Source of the DNA: Mastigamoeba balamuthi
Taxonomy: Eukaryota > Evosea > Mastigamoebida > Mastigamoebidae
DNA length: 44,416 nt
NCBI GenBank assembly: GCA_902651635.1
Contig: CACRSC010000018.1
Location: forward strand, 198,570-242,985
Reading direction: 5' to 3'
Position numbers and translations under genes: made by a program. The notes beneath the pieces were generated by a model. That model ran no database searches. It was not told where the DNA came from and was given only the letters and a program-made list of their open reading frames with translations. Numbering within the stretch: the first letter of the stretch is position 1; every line of letters starts with the position of its first letter. Shown here in pieces: positions 28,238 through 37,753 of this stretch.

Positions 28238-29921
28238 ATGAAGACCGTGCTCGCCTTCGCGATTGTTCTTTGCACCAGCGCCACCGTCCTCGCCTTCAAC
28301 CCCGGCTGCATGATGAAGATCATGGCGCGCTCATCGCGACTCCCCCCGCCTTCCCCAAGCGCATCCTGACGGTGGGCTCAATTGCAGGCGCTGCAGGAGG
28401 TGTCGGGCAGGTGCTCGATGCTGTTCGACAGGGTCACCATGGCGCCGCCAGACAACATGACTACGGCGCTGCTGGACACTCTGTGCGAATCCACGAGCGA
28501 GTGCAACCCCCAGAAGGCGAGTACCCGCGGAGAGACCGGTCCACACTCCCAAGGGTCACGCCCCTGACCATAGCTCGTCCGCAGATCCTCAACATCACGA
28601 AGGACGTCGTGCAGTCGTGCGACCCCGAGCAGGTCCAGTCGATGAGCTTCCTCATCTCGATGCTCACGTCCAAGGTCGAGCTGCCCTGCGCCAAGTCGTC
28701 GACGGGCAAGTACTGCATGGCCAGCTTCTCGACCGTCGGCCGGGCGATCTCGGACAGGAACGTCGACCTCAGCGCGATGCTCGACACGCTGTGTGACAGC
28801 CAGTGCGTCGACACGTACAAGCACATGGGCGGGATGGCGTCTCAGCTCATCCCCGGTATGCCCGGCATGTCCAACGACTCCGAGCCGTTCTACTTCAACG
28901 TACGGACTTAACTCACGCGCGACGTCTTACCCGTGAGGTACAGTACGCGTCGCCCTACGCGATGTTCCCGTCCCTGTGCGCCAAGGACGGCAACAAGTAC
29001 TGCCTGGCGGAGTACAAGGAGACCGCGGCCAAGGTGGAGAGCGGGGATCTCGACGCGGCAGCGGACCTGGTGTGCTCGGACTGCTTCCGCCGCATGGGCA
29101 ACCGCGCGTTCGCCATGGTCATCAACAACGTCGCGCTGCCCTCGTACGGCGCCGTCTGCCAGAAGGACAGTAAGGGCCAGCTGTGCCTCAGGACCGCCGC
29201 CGACGCCATCAAGAGCCTCGACATCAAGAACGTGTGCAGCCCGAAGAACCTCAACAGCACCGAGTGCTCCGACAAGATCACGCAGCTCGTCAACCAGATC
29301 GGCTGCTGCGCCGCGTCGGCGCTGCCCTTCATCCAGGATAACACCACCGAGCTGACCCCCGACCAGAAGGCCGCGACTGTCCAGCTGTTCGGCGACGTCT
29401 GCAAGCCCTCGTCGACGGGCAAGGTGGTCATCAGGTGAGGCCTCTCCGTCCCCGCAGCCGGGCCCAGCGGGGGCACAGACTGACCAGACGGGGCGACGCA
29501 ACGCAGCTTCACGGTGGACAACCTCAACTGGGTCAAGGTCAAGGCCAGCTGGGACAGCATCAAGGCCAACGTCAGCGTCGACATCGCCGTGGCCATCGGC
29601 GTCGAGGCGTCCGAGGTCAGCGTGAGCGTCGTCGGGGCTTCGGGCCGGCGCTCGTCGCCGTCGATCGTCGCCGAGGTGTCGCCGAGCAGCACGTCGTACA
29701 CGGCGCAGGACGTCTCCCGGTTTGCCTCGTCGGCGCTCAAGAGCGGCATCACCTTCTCGACGCTGTCGTCGGCGACGTTCCTGCAGGACCCCACCAAGCC
29801 GTCGACCGTCTCTGGCGGCAGCGTGTCCACCGAAGGGGATGCAACCAAACCCGACAACGCGGCCTCTGGCATCGTGCTGGCTGCTGGCGTGGCAGTCGCA
29901 GCCGTGGCTCTGCACCTCTGA
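28238..29921 (+). CDS. P2: cysteine-rich GPI-anchor-type surface protein with GC-AG introns
   Basis: Five exons: 28238-28324, 28388-28516, 28585-28899, 28944-29434 and 29507-29921, giving about 478 residues. Introns 1 and 2 start with GC (ATG|GCGCGC and AAG|GCGAGT); the homologous P3 introns start GTGCGC and GTGGCC, and the frame works only if they are spliced. The 29-residue signal exon (MKTVLAFAIVLCTSATVLAF), the 105-residue exon 3 and the phase pattern match P1. Family marks are SPYAMFPSLCAKDGNKYC, LVCSDCFRRMG, IGCCAASALPF and DNLNWVKVKASW, then a hydrophobic end (VALHL) for a GPI signal. It lies 516 bases after P1 in the same orientation. The intron 4 and exon 5 sequence is nearly identical to P3, unlike the 5' half. 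Function is unknown beyond a likely surface location. Confidence 0.85.
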
Positions 29922-30308
29922 GTCTCCCCATTGTCGACGTACTCCAGAGTGAGGACACAACAGCGTGTGAACAGAGTCAAACGTACCATATAACAGCTGC
30001 TCAGTGTCCAGGCTGTGCAGGTCTCCGCGTATAAACAGCAATTGTTCTCAAACGCGGACACCGCGGGCTTGTGTTGGTGGTGCCGATCCCTGTTTCCGCG
30101 AAGGACAGCACGGTACACTGAGGACGGCGGTGATGCAATCCACGGGTCTTCCCGCCACATTCCAAGCAACCGGCGGGTATTCTGCGATTCTCCCGAGATC
30201 TGCGGTTCCCGGTGCGATTCTTGGCGATTCTCAACAGCGCCCCAGAACTCGCAGCAGCAAGACAGGAAAACACCGCGATCGGTTTGAGAATGCGCGGGCA
30301 CAAGGGTG

Positions 30309-30350
30309 TTTAAAAAAGCAGAAGCCGGCCACGTCCTGACTCATCATTCA
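30309..30350 (+). promoter_or_regulatory. TATA-like box and initiator of the arrestin-like gene
   Basis: TTTAAAAAA at 30309-30317 and TCATCATTC at 30341, about 32 bases apart. The initiator-like word resembles TCACCATTC before the gene at 35261. The ATG is at 30474. Confidence 0.4.
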
Positions 30351-30473
30351 AACAAACTTTGAGCTGTGCTGTCACATCGTTTGCTGGAGAGCACCCAAGC
30401 GGCACCAGCAAAGCACCCAGTGCACCTCGGACAACAAAACACAGCACACAACAGAGCAGCACAGTAGCAGCAG

Positions 30474-31758
30474 ATGAACCCGTACAACAGCCAGCCAGTC
30501 GTCCCGCTGCGCTTCAGCGTCAGCGTCGACAGCCCGTCTGCGACCTTCATTGTCGGCGAGCGCGTCACGGGCCACGTGTTCTTCTCGCTGCCTGCCCCCA
30601 TCCGAGTGCGCACACAGCAGCACAGCACAGCACAGCCCAAGAGGCACGGCAGCTCACAAGCAGACGCGCGCAGGCCAAGAGGGTGACGGTGGAGCTGGTG
30701 GCAGAGTCGCGGGTGCGGCTGCTGCTGTTCGGGGGCAAGGCGGTGGGCAAGGCGGTGCCGGCGAGCAGGCACAGGATGGGCGTGTGCAGGCCAGAGGCCG
30801 CCCTGTGGGAGGCGGCGTACATGGGGGAGGGCAGGCTGCCCGCGGGCAACAGCACGCTGCCGTTCGCCATCGACACGGGGGCGTTCCCCGCCGGCATGCC
30901 CGGCTCGTTCGAGGGCGCCTACGGCTCGGTGCGCTTCTTCCTGCGCGCCCGCATCGAGCGCCACAGCTACGACAGCACCGGCGACCACCTCGTGCGCTCG
31001 CCCCCTCCTCGCAGCCCTCTCTTCCTCTGTGGGCCCCTGTCGCTGACTGGCTTGTGTATCCGGGGTGCGCGCAGGCTGAGCTGGAGGTGGCGATGCTGCC
31101 GGCGGCCAACGTGGAGTGGACGACGCTGAGGAGGGCGTCGGAGGCGGCGAGCAAGGAGTCGGGCACGGCGGTGAGCGTGGCGGCGGCGGTGGAGCACACG
31201 GGGTACCTCGCGGGGGACAGCGCGAGGGTGGAGGTGCGGGTGGCCAACCACGAGCGGAGCAAGTGCGTCGAGGCCGTGTGGGTGACGCTCGTGCAGAAGA
31301 CGGCGTACTCGTGCGCGGAGCTCAGGCGCGCGGACCTCAGGGAGCTCGACAAGCGCCAGGCCCTCGACGTGCCCGTGGGCCCCGGCGGCGACGCCGTGGT
31401 CTGCGCGACGCTGCGGGTGCCGGCGTGCGCGGCGCCGACGGTGGCGAGCAAGAGGGTGTCGCAGACGTACCACGTCCTGGTCGAGGCCGTCGGGGCGCGC
31501 GGCACGCTGGCGCTGGCCAGGGCGCCCGTGGTCGTGGGCACCGTCCGCATCCCCCGCTCGGCCAAGCACTCCAACTCGGTTGCCGAGGTCCTCGACGCGC
31601 CCGGCACCAACGCGGAGGCGGAGCAGCAGCACGAGGAGCTGGAGCTGCCCTTCGCGGGGCGGGCGCAGGACAGGAGCAGCGGGAGCAGCTTCGAGGGGAT
31701 GACAAACCTCAAGGCGTCGTTCGAGTGCAGGCCGCCCCTCATCGACCTGCTCGCATGA
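30474..31758 (+). CDS. Arrestin-domain (ARRDC/alpha-arrestin-like) protein
   Basis: Exons 30474-30605, 30674-30991 and 31075-31758, phase 0 throughout, both donors GTGCGC, give 377 residues. The N-terminal arrestin fold is recognisable. FSVSVDSPSATFIVGERVTG is the first strands with the G-E-x-V-x-G turn. LPAGNSTLPFAIDTGAF stands for the usual L-x-x-G-x-x-x-x-P-F-x-F, and SFEGAYGSVRFFLRARIER for P-S-S-F-E-G-x-x-G-x-(V/I)-x-Y. The C-terminal arrestin domain shows HTGYLAGDSARVEVRVANHE and a VTLVQKTAYSC strand. Alpha-arrestins link membrane proteins to ubiquitin ligases and endocytosis. I see no clear PPxY motif, so the partner is unknown. The protein is cytosolic, with no signal peptide. Total length fits the family. 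Confidence 0.85.
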
Positions 31759-32995
31759 GCAACCGACGTCGTCGCGTTACGTCGTCCACGGACCACAGAC
31801 ACACACACACGAGCCAGCCACCACACACCACACACCACCACGCGGGCACCGCATAGGAGCGTGCGAGAGCAGTGCCCTCACAATTTTACCGCAACGCATT
31901 ACCGCAGACTCGTTGACCTCTTGTCTGAGTCGCAATGAACTGCACTGTGCCGAGGCACCCAGCGACTGGACGTGGGCTGTCTTGATTGGGTTGTCTCTCA
32001 AGCTGCGCTGTTCTGCCTGTGTGAGCATGCACGAGCACTCCCAGCCACAGCAGAACGTACCGCCGCCAGTGCTGAGGCGCCAGGCGGCTATCGCGAGCGC
32101 GGCAGAGAAGGAGGGACACCCGGCGGACAAGGGATAACACTCAATCGAGTCGGCGGTATGAAGCACCGTCACAAGACAGGAATGGAGCGAGCCACACTCG
32201 GGATCGGTTTACGACTGACGCTGTGCTGGTTTCTTGTTTCTTTTGGTTCCGTGTATTTTTTTGGATTTCGAGAGTGCACAGGGGGGCGCAGCGGGGCAGC
32301 GGAGAGCCCACTGTTTCCGGTGTTAAGCCGGTGTCAGCTCCCCCAGCGGACCTGACCATTGTCAGCTCCCTGGGGGACCCCTGTCACCGGCATCACCCAC
32401 GGTCATATGAGCCACTGCACCGCCTCCGCTGCGCCACGTGTGCGCCATGCAACGCCCTGGCTCCGCTGCAGAGCACAACGGCGTGGCGTGCGTCAGCGCT
32501 GCCTCCCCCAGTCCCAGTCCCCCAAGGGGGTACGAATAGGCAGGGCAAAACGTATCTTCTTCTGTGCGCGTCACCACGGGCGATGCTCGTTGTCGCCGTG
32601 GCCTCGCGGCCTTGCAGGCCCTCTTCTTGCCCACTGAGGAAGACGCGATGCGGGGGCTGGTTCTGTCCGCGAGTGAGGACCCGCAGCTGCGTCTTTTTAA
32701 TGAAATGATGACGGTGAATGCGGGCGAGCGCCGATTGGTCTGCACGCGACCCTACGTCACGACCGAGAGGAAGAGATCGTGCGTGACATCACTCGAGAGA
32801 ATTATCTTTCTGCACTTTGTCTCACGGCTTTGTGTGTCCTGAACGGGTGTCCTGGTCCCTGGTGGGCTCTGAGCATGGGGCCCTCGCTCGTTTGGTGTGG
32901 CGCGTGATGGCAGTCATGTGGGTGCCGAGGATCAGACCGAGAGGATCTTCGCGGGGATGAGGGGACCCCGCGCCGAGTTGCTGTTTCACTTGATC
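31759..32995. other. Intergenic, no supported gene
   Basis: A CA/CCA-rich 3' flank of the arrestin-like gene (31795-31850) is followed by about 1.1 kb with short frames on both strands but no start with a signal, no splice pattern and no homology I recognise. CpG content remains host-like. Confidence 0.5.
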
Positions 32996-34256
32996 TCACA
33001 GAAGATCGAGAGCGTCGCACATCCGGTGCCACGGGTTGGCCATGACTCTGGCCCTGTTCGCCTCTGCCCACGCCGTGCAGTTGCCCCAGACCGCCTGGGC
33101 CACAGCCACGGCCCGGGCCCTCTGCGCCTCCGCCTTGGCCGCCTGGTACTCGAGCTGGCAGACCCTCTCCATCAGCTCCTGGATGGTCTCTGCTGCCCGC
33201 GTGATCGCCTGCATCTGCTGCTCGCTGGCCCTGGGGAGGCTGACCCTCTGGGGCGCCTCCAGGCCCATGTGGCACAGGAGCGACTTGCACTCCTTGTGCG
33301 AGATGGGGTGGCTCAGGCGCTCGCGGATCTTGTGCACCCGCTGCGCCTCGTACGCCCGCAGCAGAGGGCACTCCACCGACCCCGCTCCCGCCGCGGGGGC
33401 CCTCGAGGTCAGCCCCGCGACCTCGGCCTCCAGGGCGCCCTCGAACGGCTCCGCGCTCGCGATGGCGCTCATCGTGCGGACCACACTGAGGATCGCTGCG
33501 GCCACCGGCGTATGGAGTGCTCGTGTCAGGGCGGGGAGGGCAGCCAACAGGGGGAGTGGGGACTGACCAGCAAGGCAGAGCAGGACCAGCAGGGCCACAC
33601 GGAGGGCAGTGGCTGCGTCGTGGCCTGAGCAGCTGCCGATCGCAGGCTGACTCGCCTCCACGGCTCCGATTGATCTCAGGGGCCAGCGGATGCCGTGTGC
33701 CCCGAGCTGCGCGTGCCAAGGGCCACTCAGAGCGGTTCTCAGCCGCGTCTTGCCCTCCGAGAGAGAAGAAAACGGAACGCTGGGGGGCAAGCGAGCACGT
33801 TCTGGGCGACGTCGAGGTGGTCGGCCCAGCGGCACACGTCGAGCGCCCCCGGTGCGTAGAGCGACCGCAGGCTGCTCTCCACGTCCCGCACGTCCGCGCT
33901 GCCCCTGGCCAGCACCACCACCTCCGGCGGCTGCGCCTCCGCTTCTGCAGGCGTTGGCGCCAGGGCCAGCGCGTCTCAGGCGCCGCATTCCGAGCTGGGG
34001 AGAGGGTGTGGCGCGCACGCAGCAGGCGGAGCACCAGGGCGAGGGGGTCATCGGGCAGGGGGCCAGAGACGCCGGCGACGTCCGTGTCGAAGAACAGCAC
34101 CACGGGGCCCTTTGTTCTGACGTCAGCTGCCGCTGCTGTCGCGGGGTCTCCGCGGCTGTCGGGGCTGCCGAGCAGCGTGGCGCCGTGCTCGGGGTCGTGC
34201 AGCCCGAACGACGTCGCGTGCGAGCGAGGGCAGAAGCCCACAGCAGACGCGGCCAT
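32996..34256 (-). CDS. Uncharacterised multi-exon gene (model uncertain)
   Basis: Minus strand. Exon 1 34256-34019 begins MAASAVGFCPRSHATS and contains VVLFFDTDVAGVSGPLPDDP. A phase-1 intron with a GTGCGC donor and CTGCAG acceptor leads to 33944, continuing AEAQPPEVVVLARGSADVRD and a DVCRWADHLDVAQN stretch. The 3' part (from an internal ATG at 33472 to the stop at 32996) is helical and basic (LRAYEAQRVHKIRERLSHPI, ISHKECKSLLC, AAKAEAQRARAV). The middle intron cannot be fixed, so these could be two genes. The DTD...DD pattern faintly recalls the metal-binding DTDxGxDD of nucleoside hydrolases, but the spacing is wrong and I do not assign it. Confidence 0.45.
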
Positions 34257-35180
34257 TTCACGCGCTGGGGATTGGCGGAGAAATGTCTGGTGACGGCAGC
34301 GCAACGTCACGCAGCATTTCTGACGGGCGGAATGACGGGCGAGTGGCGCCATTCATTCCTCAGTGAGCACCCTCCCCTCTCCTGCTGCTGAGGGCCTTTC
34401 CCGCAGCGTGATGCTGGGGGCTTCGCTCTTTGTCACGGCAGACCAACCGGGCCACCTCGCGACCCCTGAAAGCGCTCCCAAGCGCCAGAGAAGACCACCT
34501 CCCATCGCGAGTCTCGAATGCGCCGGCTCCCTCAGAGCCGAAGTCCAGCACTCAATGGCAACTTCTTCACACAGAGGACGCCACCGTGTTCAGCTTGAAT
34601 CAGCACACCGAGCGGAGGCCTATTTGTACTCGTTGAACGCACATCACGCTCAGCAGGCAACTCGACGGCAGGTGGCTGGTGAGAGAAGGCACCGCGACAG
34701 AGATGCACAGATATGCACGAATCTTGCGTGGACTTGATGCTCAGTCAATTGGGGCAGGAGCGGGATGTGGTGTCTGTGTCGGGTGCCCGTGCATCTTCTC
34801 ACCTCATTCGTCGAGCGAACCCGAGTGTCAGAGAGCACGCCAAGGATCGTGGCACATCATGACGCCCGCCCCTGACCAGAACGGTGCGGGCAATGCAATC
34901 CCCAACTACGCCAGTCATCTCACGAAAAGACGGGAGTTACCGATTCGAGATTGGTATCGCTGGAGAAGAGCGTTCGTGTTGAGACGTGCACTGCGGTGTT
35001 TGTGCACGCGATTGAAGGGAGTGCCTGCCTCCATGACGATACGCTGCTTCTGGAATGCGCCCCGAGAGCCGACGGTGAAACAAGAAGCCGAAGGCGGTCT
35101 GATGAGAAACCGGCTGGTGGAACCGGATGAGATAAAACGAAGCGATTCACGCCCTGAATGAGTCAGAGGGCTCGGATTCT
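34257..35180. other. Intergenic, no supported gene
   Basis: About 0.9 kb between divergent genes. Frames on both strands are short, overlap each other and lack supporting signals. It probably carries the promoters of the flanking genes. Confidence 0.5.
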
Positions 35181-35184
35181 GACG

Positions 35185-35221
35185 ATATAAGAGAGACGCG
35201 TCTGTGCTGTACTCACCATTC
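35185..35221 (+). promoter_or_regulatory. TATA box and initiator of the CGDG-repeat protein gene
   Basis: GATATAAGAG with TATAA at 35186-35190, and TCACCATTC at 35213-35221. The A lies about 30 bases from the TATA box, the normal TATA-to-start distance. The ATG follows at 35261. Confidence 0.55.
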
Positions 35222-35260
35222 GTTAACACAGCGAGCGGGTCTCGAGTCACCACACCACGA

Positions 35261-36882
35261 ATGCACACCGCCGCGCTTCTTCTTTCCGTTTTTGGTCTCG
35301 CTGCTGTGCGCGCAGTTGTCACGGACATTTCCCCGTCCTGGAACGCCAACTGGGACCCCTCCAAGGTGCCGCTCGTGCACCCCGCTGCTGCCGGCACAGT
35401 TCTCTCCCTCCCCCTGGCCGTACGTGCACCACCCCGGTCCCACGCCTGCGCTCTCCGTTTGGCCGCTCACCACGACTCTTCCCCCCTCCCCCGCAGGTGC
35501 ACCTCTCCAACCCTGCGCCCAAGGCTGCGCCCGAGTGCGCGTCGAAGCTGGTGTTCTCGGACGCGACCCGCGACCTCAAGGCGACGACGAGCTGGGACGA
35601 GGGCCAGAAGGCGTACGTCCACAAGATCGAGGAGGACCTGGCGGACCGATTCTTCGCGAGCCCCGCCCAGAGCGTGGACGTCGTCGCGACGTGCACCGAC
35701 GCCGAGGACAAGAAGGGCCGGACGGCCACGTTCAAGCTGCGGCTGGGCTCGTGCGCCGACTCGATGGGGACGGACGACCTGGTGGCCGAGTGCCTGGTGT
35801 CGTCGACGACCAACAGGGCGTGCGCGCAGTGCGGCGACAAGTGCACCAAGTACCCCGTCCCCCGCGACCAGGAGCTCCCCAAGACCTGCACGCGCTGCGG
35901 CGACGGCCAGGTCACCTTCGGCGAGAACTGCGAGAAGCCCGCCAGGTACTGCAGCAGCATCTGCCGCTGCTCCGCCGGCTCCTTCCCCGCCGACGCCGAC
36001 AAGGACAAGGACAAGGACAAGGGCTCCTGCACCGCCAACGTCGCCCTCGCTGGCCTCGTGTTCGAGACCGACGCGCCCGTCCAGCCCGCCTGGGCCAGGG
36101 ACACCCTCAAGAAGGTGGCCGACAACTGCCTCAAGGGCCTCGACAAGCTCGTCGACTTCAAGGCCGACACCGCCGTGCTGGTCCAGAGGCAGCACAACCC
36201 CTCCATCGTCTTCAGGGCCGCCGAGAGGAAGGACGCCCCCGCCGACGCCCCCACCCCCTTCAAGGCCGCCGCGTCCGCCGCCGACGCCGCCTGCGTCCTC
36301 CAGCAGGACAGCAACGTGCGCCTGACGTGGGCCGTGGCCATCGCGGAGCCCCACTGCGGGGACGGGGCGGTGGCGGGGCTGGAGGAGTGCGACACGAGCG
36401 ACTACTGCGACGTGGCGACGTGCAAGTGCCACCCGGGGTCCGCCGCCGCCAAGGGCAGGTGCGAGCCCGCCAAGTGGTTCCTCGGCCTGGCGCTGCAGGA
36501 CGCCAGCGCCAGCAAGCTCGACGACAAGGCGGCCGCGGCCATCGTGGGGGACGTCGCCTCCAAGTGCTTCGCGCTGGGCGAGGTGCAGCTGGGCGGCGTC
36601 GCCAGGAGCGCCAGCCAGGCTGCCGTCCGCGCTGAGGTGACTCCCGCCAAGGCGCTCGCCCCCGGCGCCCGCACCCCGATGGAGGCGGTGAGGCAGACGG
36701 TGGGGTCGGGCGCGTGCATCAAGGCGGTGCTGGCCGAGCACTCGCTCAGCAAGTACGCCGTCTCCGAGAGCGACAACCCCGCAAACATCACCGGGTTCGG
36801 CCCGCAGCCCACCGGTCAGGCTGCTGGCGCTGTCCCCGCGGCCGTGGCTGTCTTTGCAGCACTGCTCGCTCTCTTCCTCTGA
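35261..36882 (+). CDS. Cys-rich GPI-anchor-type surface protein with two CGDG repeats
   Basis: Two exons, 35261-35419 and 35497-36882. The intron starts GTACGT and ends CCGCAG, phase 0. The protein is 514 residues. A signal peptide (MHTAALLLSVFGLAAVRA) is followed by an ectodomain with two Myxococcus-type Cys-rich repeats (DUF4215-like). These are CGDGQVTFGENCEKP with YCSSICRC near residue 190, and CGDGAVAGLEECDTSDYC with CKCHPG near residue 340. A DKDKDKDK run separates the first from the next domain. The end has NITGFGPQ, then an Ala-rich hydrophobic tail ending ALFL, suggesting a GPI signal. The two halves around each CGDG repeat look alike (LAGLVFETD and LGLALQD), suggesting internal duplication. 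It sits among P1-P3-type surface proteins but is not clearly their paralogue. Role unknown; display or adhesion is inferred. Confidence 0.8.
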
Positions 36883-36990
36883 GGCTTCCGTCTGATAGAG
36901 GCCTGCCCCCTCCCACGTTGTCATCAAAGCCATGGCGGCCCCTCCTCCCGACACACGGTTGCACCGACCTTTCCCTTTGCAAACAAGGTG

Positions 36991-37034
36991 GTGTGAATGA
37001 TCCAAGGACTGTCATCAACCGGGCCGAGTGCAAG
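36991..37034 (+). repeat. Direct repeat, copy 1
   Basis: GTGTGAATGATCCAAGGACT followed by GTCATCAACCGGGCCGAGTG. Copy 2 at 37382 differs by two bases. Confidence 0.85.
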
Positions 37035-37051
37035 GCCCTTCAGGAGCGCTT

Positions 37052-37103
37052 TTAATGAACGAGCGCCCGATGTTGCAGCACAGATCGAGAGTGCCCATTC
37101 CTG
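37052..37103 (+). repeat. Inverted-pair repeat, left copy
   Basis: ATGAACGAGCGCCCGATGTT and the following GCAGCACAGATCGAGAGT recur as the reverse complement at 44366-44416, about 7.3 kb away, with only a few differences. Confidence 0.85.
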
Positions 37104-37381
37104 CACATTCAGCTGACATACGATACAAAAGGTATCACAGCCTCAGTGGTGGTATGAGTTGCGTGCTTAAACGACTTCAGGTGGGCGCCGGTGATGTCTG
37201 ATCTCGGCAAGCACAAGGGCGGGGGAGGCACTTCTTCCACAGCAGCGCCCACGCTCCGAAAAACAAGGTTGAGAGGGTGTCCTGTCTCGAGTCGTGCGAC
37301 GGCCTGCATATCTGCGAGCGTTTTGTGGCTCGATTGCCTAAAAGGGAGCAGAGTGCGGCATCTTGCGGCTACGGTTGAAAA

Positions 37382-37425
37382 GTGTGAATGAACCAAGGAC
37401 TGTCATCAACCGGGCCGAGTACAAG
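37382..37425 (+). repeat. Direct repeat, copy 2
   Basis: GTGTGAATGAACCAAGGACT followed by GTCATCAACCGGGCCGAGTA; matches 36991-37034. Confidence 0.85.
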
Positions 37426-37753
37426 GTGCAGGTACGAACACCCTGAGCGTCTCAAACTCCGGAAACAGCACTCGCTCGTGCATCGCTGCAAGTGCCTGGA
37501 ATGCCATGGTGCGGCCCGAGAGGCTAGTGCTCCATAGACGTGTGCACAAGTGGACAACGGACGCTTCCACAAATGGTGCAATGATCTTCTCCAGTCCCGA
37601 AGTCCGTGTTCCCCCACTAGGACACAGTTTTTTCAGAATAATCCACCTCATCAACAGCCTCAAACCGCCTTATCCGTGCGCGTGCCTCAGGATCACTATT
37701 GTAAAACCGCGCATCTTGAAGAAGTCGTGGTACAGTCACACGCCGCGTGTATT

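Larger units (their letters stand above)
36885..37750. other. Intergenic spacer with repeats
   Basis: No supported gene. It holds a 44-bp direct repeat (36991-37034 and 37382-37425) and an about 50-bp segment that recurs inverted at the window end (see separate entries). A family-like promoter of P3 is expected near 37690-37740 but no clear TATA box is visible. Confidence 0.5.

Noticed and set aside
28908-30301. Long minus-strand frames opposite P2
   Set aside because: Shadows of the P2 exons; same reasoning as for P3.
34019-34256. Nucleoside hydrolase from DTDVAG...DD
   Set aside because: The family needs DTDxGxDD with close spacing; the insertion here breaks the metal site and no later motif is seen.
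35467-37005. Long frames opposite and alongside the CGDG-repeat protein
   Set aside because: Gly/Arg/Ala-rich shadows typical of GC-rich DNA; the chosen frame alone has a signal peptide, Cys repeats and a GPI-like tail.
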